From: Azoarcus sp. L1K30
GTDB lineage: Bacteria; Pseudomonadota; Gammaproteobacteria; Burkholderiales; Rhodocyclaceae
DNA length: 64,000 nt
NCBI RefSeq assembly: GCF_018122735.1
Contig: NZ_JAGRRD010000001.1
Location: forward strand, 4,116,665-4,180,664
Reading direction: 5' to 3'
The notes beneath the pieces were generated by a model. The model worked only from the letters and a program-made list of their open reading frames with translations. It had not been told where the DNA came from and did not search any database. How positions within the stretch are numbered: position 1 is the first letter of the stretch; each line of letters begins with the position of its first letter. Below, piece by piece: positions 1 to 10,594 of the stretch. The translations under genes and the position numbers were made by a program.

Positions 1-573
1 TTCCTCAACTACGTAGAAGGCGGTTTCGGTCATGTGCTGGCGGGGCTCGACCATGTGCTCTTCATCCTGTTGCTGGTCCTCGGGGCATCGAGCGTGGCGC
101 AGTTCGCGCGTACCTCGCTGGCGTTCACGCTGGGCCACTCGATTACGCTGTGTGCGGGGGCCCTGGGTGGGCTCGGCGCGTTCGCATGGTTCGCACCCGG
201 CGTCGAGGTGGCGATCGCGGCATCCATCGTCTACGCCGGCTGGCGGGTATTGAGCGCGCGCGACCAGCCCTTGCTCGCGCCAGCGGTGTTCTGCGTCGGG
301 CTCGTCCACGGCTTCGGGTTTTCGTTTGCGCTGACCGACGCCGCATCGAGCCTGGCCGGCAATCTCGTGGGCCTGGTGGTCGGCTTCAATCTCGGTATCG
401 AACTGGGCCAGATCGCGCTGTCGCTCCTTGCCGCACCCTTGCTCTACCTGCTGCGCCGCTACTGGAGAAGCCCGCGGCTGGCCAATGGCCGGGTGCTGGC
501 GCTGCCATGCACCGCGATCGCCTCGTTCTGGGTGGTCGAACGTGGTATCGCTCTGGCGCAGGCCTTGCCCTGA
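1..573 (+). CDS. HupE/UreJ-type membrane protein (5' end outside window)
   Basis: The reading frame is open from base 1, so the true start lies upstream and only the C-terminal ~190 residues are seen. Near the start of the visible part is a G-H-V-L-A-G-x-D-H motif, the His/Asp signature of the HupE/UreJ_2 membrane family. It is followed by about five hydrophobic segments and a second conserved stretch (GLVHGFGFS). Family members are thought to move nickel or other metal ions, but many genomic copies sit far from hydrogenase or urease genes and their cargo is unknown. A GC-rich imperfect hairpin lies just after the stop (about 594-613). Family membership is fairly secure; the substrate is not. 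Confidence 0.75.
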   Translation, partial: FLNYVEGGFGHVLAGLDHVLFILLLVLGASSVAQFARTSLAFTLGHSITLCAGALGGLGAFAWFAPGVEVAIAASIVYAGWRVLSARDQPLLAPAVFCVGLVHGFGFSFALTDAASSLAGNLVGLVVGFNLGIELGQIALSLLAAPLLYLLRRYWRSPRLANGRVLALPCTAIASFWVVERGIALAQALP

Positions 574-740
574 GCATCAGGGAGCATCAGCGCAGGCCCG
601 GGCTGCCGGGCAGCGCAAGGGCGGCGGCGGGGGGCCGCGAATGTTATAAGATGAAATAGCAACAGCGCGGGCCGCTCGACCGGCCCGACGCATGATCGAC
701 GCCAGCGGTCTGTCCGCGAAGGCGCAAGGAGGAGACCCTG

Positions 741-2717
<1,977 letters not shown>

Positions 2718-2799
2718 CCGACCACTGATTGCGGCGGTTGTGCGCACGCGAGAAATATCCGCTCTCGCAACGTGCCCTTAACACTGGCGGCCTAGCATC

Positions 2800-2825
2800 C
2801 CCTGTGTTCGCGTCCGAACACAGGG
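2800..2825 (+). promoter_or_regulatory. Perfect 11-bp inverted repeat covering the phnC ribosome binding site
   Basis: CCCTGTGTTCG (2800-2810), a 4-nt loop CGTC, and its exact complement CGAACACAGGG (2815-2825). The phnC Shine-Dalgarno AGGGAG (2822-2827) lies mostly within the right arm, 5 nt before the ATG at 2833. As RNA this would form a strong hairpin hiding the ribosome binding site; as DNA it could be an operator. No T-run follows, so a terminator for the upstream gene is unlikely. Confidence 0.6.
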
Positions 2826-2832
2826 AGTCAAG

Positions 2833-3657
2833 ATGCTCGCAATCGAAGTCAGTGGTCTCAGCAAGACCTTCGGCAGCCGCAAGGCGCTGGACGATGTACA
2901 CCTCGCACTCGAAGCCGGAGAGATGGTCGCCCTGATCGGCGCCTCCGGGTCCGGTAAATCGACGCTGCTGCGTCATCTGTCCGGCTTCGTGCGCGGCGAT
3001 GCCGACGGCGGCGAGGTGCATGTAATGGGCGAACTGGTCCAGCGCAATGGCGCCATTGCTGCCGACGTGCGCCGGGTACGGGCGCAGATCGGATTCGTGT
3101 TCCAGCAGTTCAACCTGGTCGATCGGCTGACGCTGCTGACCAACGTGCTCACCGGACTGCTGCATCGCGTCCCGACCCATCGCTCGCTGCTCAAGCTGTT
3201 TACCCGCGAGGAACGTGCCCTCGGCCTGAAAGCGCTCGCCGAAGTTGGTATAGACGACTATGCCTTTCAGCGCGCATCGACACTCTCGGGCGGGCAGCAG
3301 CAACGCGCGGCCATTGCCCGGGCCCTGGTGCAGGGGGCGAAGGTCGTACTGGCCGACGAGCCGATCGCTTCGCTCGATCCGGAATCCTCGCGCAAGGTCA
3401 TGGACATGCTGGCGCGCGTGAATCGCGACCATGGCTGCGCCGTACTGGTTTCGCTGCATCAGGTCGACATCGCCCTGCAGTACTGCAAACGGGTGGTGGC
3501 CATGCGTGACGGGCGGGTTGTCTTCGATGGTCCGGCAACGGAGCTGAGCCCGGCATTCCTGCAGTCGCTCTACGGTGGCGAGGCTTTCGCCGATGCCGTC
3601 ACGCCGGCATCGGTCCTGCCGCTTCAACCGTCCGCTGCCATCCGTGCAGCGGCCTGA
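2833..3657 (+). CDS. phnC: Phosphonate ABC transporter ATPase PhnC
   Basis: 274 aa, the usual PhnC length. It energises phosphonate import through PhnDE at the cytoplasmic face. Visible motifs: Walker [10 protein letters not shown] near residue 37, Q-loop VFQQFNLV, signature LSGGQQQR, Walker [14 protein letters not shown] and the H-loop region VSLHQVD. The PhnC-typical insertion [17 protein letters not shown] is present. The AGGGAG ribosome binding site is buried in an inverted repeat. phnD follows 34 nt after the stop, then phnE, giving a standard phnCDE operon. Confidence 0.95.
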   Translation: MLAIEVSGLSKTFGSRKALDDVHLALEAGEMVALIGASGSGKSTLLRHLSGFVRGDADGGEVHVMGELVQRNGAIAADVRRVRAQIGFVFQQFNLVDRLTLLTNVLTGLLHRVPTHRSLLKLFTREERALGLKALAEVGIDDYAFQRASTLSGGQQQRAAIARALVQGAKVVLADEPIASLDPESSRKVMDMLARVNRDHGCAVLVSLHQVDIALQYCKRVVAMRDGRVVFDGPATELSPAFLQSLYGGEAFADAVTPASVLPLQPSAAIRAAA

Positions 3658-3691
3658 TTCATTCCGTCCATCCAGTAAGGAGAGTCATCCC

Positions 3692-4669
3692 ATGCGTAAA
3701 CTACTCACTGCCGCACTCACTGCCCTCGCGTGCACCACCGCCGTTCAAGCCGCGCAGGAAATCAATTTCGGCATCATCTCCACCGAGTCTGCCGCTCACC
3801 TCAAGGCCGACTGGCAACCGGTGCTCGACGACATGGAGAAGAAGACCGGCTACAAGGTCAAGGCTTACTTCGCCAGCGATTACGCCGGCATCATCGAAGG
3901 CATGCGCTTCAAGAAGGTCGATGTGGCCTGGATGGGCAACAAGTCCGGCATCGAGGCGGTCGATCGGGCCGGCGGCGAAGTCTTCGCGCAGACCACTTAC
4001 GCCGACGGTTCGCTCGGTTACTGGTCGCTGCTGATCACCCAGGCCGACAGCCCCTACAAGTCGGTCGACGACGTGCTCAAGAACGGCAAGGACATCAATT
4101 TCGGCCTCGGCGACCCCAACTCCACGTCGGGTACCGCGGTGCCGGGCTACTACGTGTTCGCGATGAACAACATCGATCCGCGCACCCACTTCAAGACCGC
4201 GCGCCATTCCAATCACGAAGCCAACCTGATGGCAGTCGCCAACGGCCAGGTCGACGTGGCCACCAACAACACCGAGGCACTGGAGAAGTTCACCAACCGC
4301 AGCCCCGAGCTGGCGAAGAAGATCCGCGTGATCTGGAAATCGCCCCTGATCCCGGCCGACCCGATGGTATGGCGTTCGGATCTGGACAAGACTGCCAAGG
4401 ACAAGATCAAGGACTTCTTCCTCTCCTACGGACAGGGCGACAGCGACGCGGCGAAGGCCGAGCTGGCCAACATGAAGAAGCTGACCTTCGGCGTGTTCCG
4501 TGACTCTTCCAACGCCCAGCTGATCCCCATCCGTCAGATCGAACTGGCCAAGGCAAAGATCAAGCTCGAAGCGGATGACAAGATGAGCGCCGACGAAAAG
4601 AAGGCGAAGATCGCCGAGATCGACAAACAACTCGCCGACCTGCTCACCCAGGTTGCCGCCGCGAAGTAA
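3692..4669 (+). CDS. phnD: Phosphonate-binding periplasmic protein PhnD
   Basis: 325 aa. The start at 3692 is chosen because TAAGGAGAG (3676-3684) precedes it and the protein then opens with a clean Sec signal peptide ([20 protein letters not shown]) followed by mature [10 protein letters not shown]. The frame extends upstream to 3575 inside phnC, which is not needed. The body carries the PhnD features: [34 protein letters not shown] and [19 protein letters not shown]. The C-terminus is lysine-rich and helical. The protein captures phosphonates in the periplasm and delivers them to PhnEC. Confidence 0.95.
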   Translation: MRKLLTAALTALACTTAVQAAQEINFGIISTESAAHLKADWQPVLDDMEKKTGYKVKAYFASDYAGIIEGMRFKKVDVAWMGNKSGIEAVDRAGGEVFAQTTYADGSLGYWSLLITQADSPYKSVDDVLKNGKDINFGLGDPNSTSGTAVPGYYVFAMNNIDPRTHFKTARHSNHEANLMAVANGQVDVATNNTEALEKFTNRSPELAKKIRVIWKSPLIPADPMVWRSDLDKTAKDKIKDFFLSYGQGDSDAAKAELANMKKLTFGVFRDSSNAQLIPIRQIELAKAKIKLEADDKMSADEKKAKIAEIDKQLADLLTQVAAAK

Positions 4670-4722
4670 TCTCTTCATGAGAGGGTGCGCCGCGAACCCT
4701 TCGCGTCGCACCCGCCCCGAAC

Positions 4723-5529
4723 ATGTCCAATACGCCTGCCACCGCGATGCGCGCCCCCGGAGTCGATCCGCTGCCGCGCCGTTCGCTGCATTCACTACTG
4801 GTCTGGGGGCTGCTGCTGGCCGCCCTGGCCGCATCCTGGAACGGCGCCGACATGCGCCCGCTGGCGCTATTCGCAGACGCCGGCAACATGGCGGTCTACG
4901 CCAGGGAATTCTTCCCGCCCGATTTCACCCATTGGCGCACCCATGTCGCGGAAATGATCGTCACGCTGCAGATCGCGCTGTGGGGCAGCGCGTTGGCGGT
5001 ACTGTGCGCAATCCCGTGCGGCCTGTTGTGCGCCGCGAACATCACGCCGGCATGGATTCATCAGCCAGTGCGCAGAGTGATGGATGCGGCGCGCGCGATC
5101 AACGAGATGGTGTTCGCGATGCTGTTCATCGTGGCCGTCGGTCTCGGCCCCTTTGCCGGCGTGCTGGCACTGTGGGTGCATACCACCGGCGTGCTCGCCA
5201 AGCTGTTCTCGGAAGCCGTCGAAGCCATCGATCCCAGTCCGGTCGAGGGTATTCGCGCTACCGGCGCCAATGCGCTGGAGGAGATCGTCTATGGTGTCAT
5301 TCCACAGGTCATGCCCTTGTGGGTGTCCTATTCGCTCTATCGCTTCGAATCCAACATCCGTTCCGCTTCCGTTGTCGGCATGGTCGGCGCGGGCGGGATC
5401 GGCGTCATCCTCTACGAGGTGATCCGCAGCTTCCAGTACGCCGAAACCTGCGCGGTGATGCTGATCATCATCGTCTTCGTCACCCTGCTCGACCTCGTGT
5501 CGTCGCAGATCCGCAAGGCGCTACTATGA
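4723..5529 (+). CDS. phnE: Phosphonate ABC transporter permease PhnE
   Basis: 268 aa inner-membrane permease with about six hydrophobic segments. The binding-protein-dependent permease EAA-type loop is visible around [37 protein letters not shown]. It forms the channel of the PhnCDE importer. The start ATG at 4723 lies 53 nt after phnD. The gene ends in an ATGA overlap with the following acetyltransferase gene, so the two are translationally coupled. Only one permease gene is present, as in the common phnCDE arrangement. Confidence 0.95.
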   Translation: MSNTPATAMRAPGVDPLPRRSLHSLLVWGLLLAALAASWNGADMRPLALFADAGNMAVYAREFFPPDFTHWRTHVAEMIVTLQIALWGSALAVLCAIPCGLLCAANITPAWIHQPVRRVMDAARAINEMVFAMLFIVAVGLGPFAGVLALWVHTTGVLAKLFSEAVEAIDPSPVEGIRATGANALEEIVYGVIPQVMPLWVSYSLYRFESNIRSASVVGMVGAGGIGVILYEVIRSFQYAETCAVMLIIIVFVTLLDLVSSQIRKALL

Positions 5530-6191
5530 GTACGCATATCGCCGCAATGAACGCGGGGCCGGCGCTGCGCCTGTCCGAGGCCCCGACGCTGGCGGCGGAT
5601 GCGGTCATCGTCGATAGCCATTTCGGATGCTATACCGAGGTCGGCGCATCGACCCGCATCGAGCATAGCCGCTTCGGCGACTACAGCTACATCGGCCATC
5701 ATGGCGACGTGATGGCGGCCGATATCGGCAAGTTCGCCAACATCGCCTCGATGGTGCGCATCAATCCCGGCTTCCACCCCACCGAACGCCCGTGCCAGCA
5801 TCACCTGCTGTATCGCGCCAGCATGTATGGCATTGGCGATGACGATGCGCAGATGTTCCACTGGCGCCGGTTGCAGCGCGTCCGCATCGGTCACGACGTA
5901 TGGATCGGCCACGGTGTCGTGATCATGCCGGGCGTGCGCATCGGCAACGGGGCGGTGGTCGGCAGTGGCAGCATCGTCACCCGCGATGTGCCCGCCTACT
6001 CGATTGCTGCCGGCAATCCGGCCCGCGTGCTGCGCCCGCGCTTCGCGCGCGCCATTGCCGAGGCGGTGGAGCAGGTGGCGTGGTGGGACTGGGATCATGC
6101 GACGCTGGCCGCACGCATCGACGATCTGCGCGACATGCGGCGCTTTCTGGCGAAGTATTCGCCGCTACCTGCGGCTGCGGCGGAAGGCTGA
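5526..6191 (+). CDS. Phosphonate-locus hexapeptide-repeat acetyltransferase
   Basis: 221 aa; starts within the stop codon of phnE (ATGA). The sequence shows left-handed beta-helix hexapeptide repeats, e.g. [46 protein letters not shown], the xenobiotic/chloramphenicol-type acetyltransferase pattern. A member of this family sits in many C-P lyase loci (the DapH/phn_thr-fam type). Its natural substrate there is not firmly established; acetylation of an aminophosphonate or an intermediate is possible. It ends 11 bp from the stop of the convergent phnN. Confidence 0.85.
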   Translation: MSTHIAAMNAGPALRLSEAPTLAADAVIVDSHFGCYTEVGASTRIEHSRFGDYSYIGHHGDVMAADIGKFANIASMVRINPGFHPTERPCQHHLLYRASMYGIGDDDAQMFHWRRLQRVRIGHDVWIGHGVVIMPGVRIGNGAVVGSGSIVTRDVPAYSIAAGNPARVLRPRFARAIAEAVEQVAWWDWDHATLAARIDDLRDMRRFLAKYSPLPAAAAEG

Positions 6192-6202
6192 AGACCCGCC
6201 GC

Positions 6203-6775
6203 TCACGTTGGCTGCGCGGCGTCGGATCGCGCTTCGCGCAGCCAGCCGAGCAGCGTTGCAACCGCATCTTCGACCCGGCCATCGTTGCAAATACGCAAGG
6301 CGCTGTCAGGCGTGTCGCCCGCAAGCGTGCTGTTGCGCAGCAGGCGGGCCGTGATCTCGTCGTTCGTTTCGCGGCCGCGTGCGCGCATTCGCGCGCGGAT
6401 GGTGTCGGCGGTGGCGATGATGTCGACCCGTTGCGCATGCGGGTAGCGCGCCCGCACCGTGGGCCAGTATGCGCGCGAGCCATTGATGAGCACGCTCAGC
6501 CCACGCGCCAGCCAGACCTCGATTTCGCGTCCGATGCCATAGTGAAAGCCGTGGCTGTGCCAGTTCAGCGCGAAGCAGCCGGCGTTGAGCCGGGTGAGGA
6601 ATTCGTGTTCGCCGAGGGCAATGTGGTTCTCGCCGCCGGCGGTGGCGGGGCGGGTGATGTAGCGATGCGCGATGGCGATGCGGTCATCCGCATCCAGCGC
6701 ATTGCGCAGCGCGCCGAGCACGGTGTCCTTGCCCACCCCGGAAGCGCCCACCACGTAGATCAGCCGGCCGGTCAT
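6203..6775 (-). CDS. phnN: Ribose 1,5-bisphosphate phosphokinase PhnN
   Basis: 190 aa. It makes PRPP from ribose 1,5-bisphosphate, the last step of ribose recycling after C-P lyase. A guanylate-kinase-like P-loop VVGASGVGKDTV opens the protein, followed by RYITRPATAGGENH and the lid-like region. The start at 6775 is preferred: an AGGA element lies upstream and the ATG overlaps the DUF1045 stop (ATGA). The longer frame to 6913 would run deep into DUF1045. It is the last gene of a minus-strand trio (phnM paralogue, DUF1045, phnN). Confidence 0.92.
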   Translation of the reverse strand: MTGRLIYVVGASGVGKDTVLGALRNALDADDRIAIAHRYITRPATAGGENHIALGEHEFLTRLNAGCFALNWHSHGFHYGIGREIEVWLARGLSVLINGSRAYWPTVRARYPHAQRVDIIATADTIRARMRARGRETNDEITARLLRNSTLAGDTPDSALRICNDGRVEDAVATLLGWLREARSDAAQPT

Positions 6776-7500
6776 CGCGGCATATCCTCGATTGCGCACA
6801 CGCTGCCGTCGAAACCGTAGCTGCGCAGGTGGCGAAAGGGCGCGCTCTCCGTCTCCTGCACAAAGAGAGCGAGCGCGTCGAACACAAGGGGACTGCCGCC
6901 AAGATCGCCGCATGACTGCGTCAGCGCCTGTCTCAACAACGCTGCTTCGTCGCCTGCCAGACGCTCGCTGAGCGTGATGTGAAAGCGGTATTCCTCGAAC
7001 ACATAAGGGTAGCCCCAGCGCAGCAGCAGCGCGTCCTGCCGCAGGCTCAGTCCGGCCGTGCGGCGGCGCGCCAGCTCGGCGGCCGACGGTGGCTCGCGCA
7101 GCACATCCAGATCGGCAACACAGTGGGCCGCCAGGTCGCCAAGTTGCGCGTGATGGTCGGTCGCGCGCCAGGCGAGAAAGCCGTCGAGCGGCGCGACCTC
7201 GACGCCGAAGCTGAAGGCCTTGTGCATGCTTGCCAGCGTCCTGAGGCGCGCATCCAGCTGCGCAACATCGGCGCCGGTACGCAAGCGGAAGGGCGGCTTC
7301 AGGGTGGCATGCAGGCCGTAGCGTCTTGGCGATGCGGTGAGCTCGGCGAAACGGTCTGGCGCGATGCCGTGGATTCGGGGTTGGGCGAGCATTTCTCCGC
7401 TGCGCGCGTTGCGGCCGATCCAGTGCGATCCAAGCGCGTCGTGCGCGCTGCCTGCGGCGGGCGCGAAGAACACTGCGTAACGGGGTGCGTGATCAGCCAT
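6772..7500 (-). CDS. DUF1045 phosphonate-operon protein
   Basis: 242 aa from ATG 7500. This family is found almost only in phosphonate operons and belongs to the 2H/RNA-ligase-like fold. Two H-x-T/S-type motifs are visible: GLHATLKPPF and YRFHITLSERL, with ~115 residues between them, as expected for a 2H phosphodiesterase. A role in opening a cyclic ribose phosphate, standing in for PhnP, which is absent here, is an attractive inference but not shown. It overlaps its neighbours on both sides (8 nt with the phnM paralogue, 4 nt with phnN). Confidence 0.88.
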   Translation of the reverse strand: MADHAPRYAVFFAPAAGSAHDALGSHWIGRNARSGEMLAQPRIHGIAPDRFAELTASPRRYGLHATLKPPFRLRTGADVAQLDARLRTLASMHKAFSFGVEVAPLDGFLAWRATDHHAQLGDLAAHCVADLDVLREPPSAAELARRRTAGLSLRQDALLLRWGYPYVFEEYRFHITLSERLAGDEAALLRQALTQSCGDLGGSPLVFDALALFVQETESAPFRHLRSYGFDGSVCAIEDMPR

Positions 7501-8653
7501 GCAGACGCGCTCCATCGGCGAGATAGACGATGCGACCGCCGCAGACCGTGGCGAGCAGACGGGGGCTGGCCGGGTCGCGGGTGTCGACCACCAGCAGGTC
7601 GGCGCGGCGGCCCGTTTCCAGCGTGCCGCGGTCGGCAAGGCCCAGGGCCTGCGCCGGATTGTGCGACACCAGCTGCCAGGCGCGGGCCAGCGGCAGGATG
7701 TCGTGGTGTGCGAGAGCAAAGGCTGCGTGCAGCGGCGCCGGGTAGTAGTAATCCGACGCCAGGATGTCGCACAGGCCGTCGCGTGCCAGCTCGGCCGCCC
7801 CCGGCGCGCCCACATGGCTGCCGCCGCGCAGCACGTTGGGCGACCCGCACACGACGGGCGCGCCCTGGGCCACCGCGTGAGCCGCCACTTCGCGCGTCAG
7901 CGGAAATTCCGAAATGGTGCAGCCCATGCGCTGATACGCGTCGCGAACGGCAATGCTGGGATCGTCATGCGAGGCCATCGGGATGCCGAGCGTCCTTGCG
8001 CGTGTGGCGAGCCGATCGATCAGCGCCGGCACTTCGTCTGCGCGGCTCGCTGCCGACTCGATACGCGCGATGAAGCCGTCGACATCGGTCCCCGCGCGAT
8101 CGGCATATTCCTGCAGTTTCTTCGGTTTGCGCCGCATGCCAGGCAGGTGCTCGTTGAACGCTAGCAGGCCGACGCGGCCCGAATTCATCCATCCCAGTAC
8201 GTCGGCTTCGCCCGCCACGTTGTGGCACTCGAAGCGCAGATGCACGCGGTGGTCGGCGAGCAGGCGGTGGCGCACGTGGTCGAAGGCTGCGAACAGCGCG
8301 ACCGCCGTTTCGCGCCCGCGCAACCCGCCCTCCCATGAATAGGTGATGCCATGCATGGCCGTGGTGATGCCGTTCGAGGCGAGTTGACGGTCGGTATCGA
8401 GCAGCGCCACGTCGAGCGGGAAACGCACCCCGGGGCGTGGCATGATCTGACGCTCGAACGCATCGCCGTGAAAGTCCACGATCCCCGGCAGCACGACGCA
8501 GCCACTGGCATCGAGCCACTTGCCGCGCTGCGCGTGCGCGCCGAGCAGTTCACCGCAGAGGTGCAGCGGCGTGTCTTCCCAGTGATTGTCCGGCCGCAGC
8601 ACGCTGCCGCCATGGATGGCGGCAAGCGCCGTCGTAGTCGAGGAGTTCAGCAC
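7493..8653 (-). CDS. PhnM-like amidohydrolase (paralogue)
   Basis: About 386 aa from GTG 8653. The amidohydrolase signature LPGIVDFHGDAFERQ, then GITTAMHGITYSWEGG, HDDPS, and PNVLRGGSHVG closely parallel the PhnM gene at 14715, so it is of the RPn-triphosphate diphosphatase type. The first metal motif reads D-F-H-G-D rather than D-V-H-C-D. An ATG at 8734 would add an atypical N-terminus (MLLRAPPGVAWVIAGS), so GTG 8653 is preferred although its ribosome binding site is weak. It heads the minus-strand trio with DUF1045 and phnN. Whether it hydrolyses the same substrate as the second PhnM is unknown. Confidence 0.8.
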   Translation of the reverse strand: MLNSSTTTALAAIHGGSVLRPDNHWEDTPLHLCGELLGAHAQRGKWLDASGCVVLPGIVDFHGDAFERQIMPRPGVRFPLDVALLDTDRQLASNGITTAMHGITYSWEGGLRGRETAVALFAAFDHVRHRLLADHRVHLRFECHNVAGEADVLGWMNSGRVGLLAFNEHLPGMRRKPKKLQEYADRAGTDVDGFIARIESAASRADEVPALIDRLATRARTLGIPMASHDDPSIAVRDAYQRMGCTISEFPLTREVAAHAVAQGAPVVCGSPNVLRGGSHVGAPGAAELARDGLCDILASDYYYPAPLHAAFALAHHDILPLARAWQLVSHNPAQALGLADRGTLETGRRADLLVVDTRDPASPRLLATVCGGRIVYLADGARLHG

Positions 8654-9176
8654 GTTTCTACCCTGTACACAAAGAATGACGGTTACTGACCCGGCAATCA
8701 CCCAGGCGACACCGGGTGGGGCGCGGAGTAACAACCCATCCCCACCCCAGCAGCCAGCGCAGAGACGCGCTGTCGTTCAGGCGGCAGCGAGCGATGCTCG
8801 CCGAAACCCCGCCTTTACCCCCTTGAAGGGGAGTGCGCCCGGAGCCCCTCCGAACTCGTCAGCAGGTTCCTTCCCCTTGCATGTTCGCGGAAAGGAACGG
8901 AGCCAGCTAAACAAGTCGGGTGGGTAGCCTTTCGCTCCCTCCCCTTCAAGGGGAGGGCTGGGGTAGGGATGGGTTTCGAGGGCTCGCCACCAAACCCATC
9001 CCCATCCTGTCCTTCCCCTTGAAGGGGAAGGCACCTGCTAATGAGATTCGGGTGGCTCCGTTTGGCTCCTTCCCCTTGAAGGGGAGGGGGTAGACGGGGT
9101 CCCCGAACCTCATTAGCAGGTTGTGCCCCCTTGAAGCGAGGGACAACGTACCAACGCCGACTTCAAGTAGTTGCTT
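8654..9176. repeat. Intergenic REP-like repeat patch
   Basis: No gene is seen between the PhnM paralogue and phnF. The stretch holds four perfect copies of a 13-bp near-palindrome CCCCTTGAAGGGG or its complement (8819-8831, 8941-8953, 9015-9027, 9072-9084) and a decayed fifth at about 9127. CCTGCTAATGAGATTCGGG (9034-9052) is repeated inverted at 9102-9120 with one mismatch. The phrase AACCCATCCCCACCCCAG (8734-8751) recurs at about 31261, and a variant occurs near 8992. This looks like a dispersed REP-type family, not coding DNA. Confidence 0.7.
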
Positions 9177-9207
9177 GCCGGGTCATTGAGGTCCTCAATG
9201 ACCCGGC
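9177..9207. terminator. Perfect 15-bp inverted repeat downstream of phnF
   Basis: GCCGGGTCATTGAGG (9177-9191), one base, then its exact complement (9193-9207). It lies 50 bp past the phnF stop and past the REP patch. Neither strand shows a clear T-run after it, so intrinsic termination is only possible; it may also be a transcript-stabilising hairpin or part of the repeat family. Confidence 0.45.
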
Positions 9208-9257
9208 TATCAGCTTAGAGCATTCATCTTACGTATTTGTGTAGACGACTAGTGGAA

Positions 9258-9986
9258 TTACTGTTCGGGGTCGAAGACCAGTTGCACCCAGTCGCCGGAA
9301 AAGCGGGTCACGGCGTACTGGATCGGCTCGCCCCGGAGGTCGATATTGATCGCCTCGACCTCCAGCACCGGGTGGGTTTTCGGTTGCGCCAGCAGGCGGG
9401 CGGTTTCGTCGTCGGGCAGGCGCGCGGTCACGCGCGAACTGCCACGGGTGTAGTCGAGGATGCCGAAGGTCTGTAGCGCGCGCGTGATCGATGCGTGCTC
9501 GCGCACGCGCTCGGCGATGCCGGGAAAGCGGTCGACGGCGAAGTAGCTCTGGGCCACGTCGACCGGCCGCCCTTCGGCCCGGCCCAGTGTCGTCAATTGC
9601 ACAACACGCGCGCCGCGCGGCAGATGGAGCGCTTCGGCCACCGCTGCGGGCGCCGGCATCTCGCTGGCACGCAGCACTTCGATCGACGCGCTCAGCCCGG
9701 CCTTGCGCATGTTCTCCGAGAAGCGCGTGCGGCGGCCGATCGTGTAGTCGATGGCGTGTTCCTGCACGAAAGTGCCGCGCCCCTGTTCGATGCGGACGAT
9801 GCCGCCGCGTTCGAGCACGCCCAGCGCGCGGCGCACGGTGTGGCGATTGACGCCGAAGCGCTCGGCCAGTTCGGTTTCGTTCGGCAGGCGCTCGCCCGGC
9901 GCAAAATGCTGCTTCCGAATGTCATCGGTCAGCGCGGCCTCGATCTGCCGCCACACGGCAATGCCGTTACCCCTGTCTAGACTCAT
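9258..9986 (-). CDS. phnF: GntR/HutC-family regulator PhnF
   Basis: 242 aa. The start at 9986 is preceded by CAGGAACAC and removes an unlikely 44-residue extension. An N-terminal winged helix (GERLPNETELAERFGVNRHTVRRALGVLERGGIV) is followed by a UTRA effector domain, as in HutC/PhnF repressors. It is divergent from phnG across 146 bp containing GTCTAGAC-centred palindromes, the core common to HutC-type operators. It probably represses phnGHIJKLM and perhaps itself until a phosphonate-derived ligand is present; the ligand is not known from sequence. Confidence 0.9.
   Translation of the reverse strand: MSLDRGNGIAVWRQIEAALTDDIRKQHFAPGERLPNETELAERFGVNRHTVRRALGVLERGGIVRIEQGRGTFVQEHAIDYTIGRRTRFSENMRKAGLSASIEVLRASEMPAPAAVAEALHLPRGARVVQLTTLGRAEGRPVDVAQSYFAVDRFPGIAERVREHASITRALQTFGILDYTRGSSRVTARLPDDETARLLAQPKTHPVLEVEAINIDLRGEPIQYAVTRFSGDWVQLVFDPEQ
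9975..9982. promoter_or_regulatory. Second GTCTAGAC operator-like core in the phnF start region
   Basis: GTCTAGAC at the second to fourth codons of phnF repeats the 8-bp centre of the operator at 10098-10109, 125 bp away (centre to centre). Location over the start codon region would suit autorepression, but an 8-bp match in coding DNA may be chance. Confidence 0.35.
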
Positions 9987-10097
9987 GTGTTCCTGTTTCC
10001 GTACGCACGGGTTCGAAGGATAGGGCCTTTTCACGAAAGCTTCATGTCGGTCGGCCACAATGATACGACGCTGTGGCAGCCGCCATGTCGTGCTATA

Positions 10098-10109
10098 ACG
10101 TCTAGACGT
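10098..10109. promoter_or_regulatory. Candidate PhnF operator over a -10 element
   Basis: ACGTCTAGACGT is a perfect 12-bp palindrome between phnF and phnG. Its GTCTAGAC centre is that of HutC-type GntR operators. It overlaps a TATAAC -10-like hexamer (10094-10099) for phnG, so bound repressor would block transcription. The palindrome is seen directly; binding is inferred. Confidence 0.6.
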
Positions 10110-10132
10110 CCATACCAATTAAGTCGCCATCG

Positions 10133-10594
10133 ATGCCCATGAACGAAGCTGCTCCCGACGTTTCGCGCCGCCTTGCACTGGGCGTGCTTGCCTGCGCGCC
10201 CGCCCCGGACCTGGCGGACTGTGTCCGCGCCCTCGGAGAACTGCCCCGGTTTACCTGGCTGCGCCAGCCCGAGACCGGTCTCGTCATGCTGCGTGCCCGC
10301 ATCGGCGGCAATGGTGCGCGCTTCAATCTCGGCGAGGCCAGTGTCACCCGGTGCACGCTGCGCCTGGCCGACGGCAGCATCGGTGTCGGCACGGTGCGGG
10401 GGCGAAATCCGCGCCACGCCGAGCATGTCGCGATCTGCGATGCGCTGCTGCAGCACCCGGAGTATGCCGGACGTGTCCAGGCGCAGGTGATCGATGTGCT
10501 CGTCCGCGCCGAGCAGGCGCGCCACGCCCGGCGCAGTGTGCAAGTGTCGGCGTCCAAAGTGGATTTCTTTACCCTGGTCAGGGGGGAGGACTGA
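10133..10594 (+). CDS. phnG: C-P lyase core subunit PhnG
   Basis: 153 aa, normal for PhnG. It is a subunit of the PhnGHIJ core complex that, with PhnI, attaches phosphonate to ATP ribose. Recognisable family stretches are GEASVTRCTLRLADG and GTVRGRNPRHAEHVAICDALLQ. ATG codons at 10133 and 10139 are both possible; neither has a strong ribosome binding site. The stop overlaps the phnH start (TGATG). First gene of the phnGHIJKLM operon. Confidence 0.93.
   Translation: MPMNEAAPDVSRRLALGVLACAPAPDLADCVRALGELPRFTWLRQPETGLVMLRARIGGNGARFNLGEASVTRCTLRLADGSIGVGTVRGRNPRHAEHVAICDALLQHPEYAGRVQAQVIDVLVRAEQARHARRSVQVSASKVDFFTLVRGED

Noticed and set aside
2760-2832. Sigma-54 promoter for phnC under the upstream activator
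   Set aside because: The best GG...GC match (TGGCGGCCTAGC) has a 7-bp rather than 10-bp spacing.
8811-9145. CRISPR array
   Set aside because: The repeated units are short palindromes with irregular spacing and no unique spacers of constant length; no cas genes are present.
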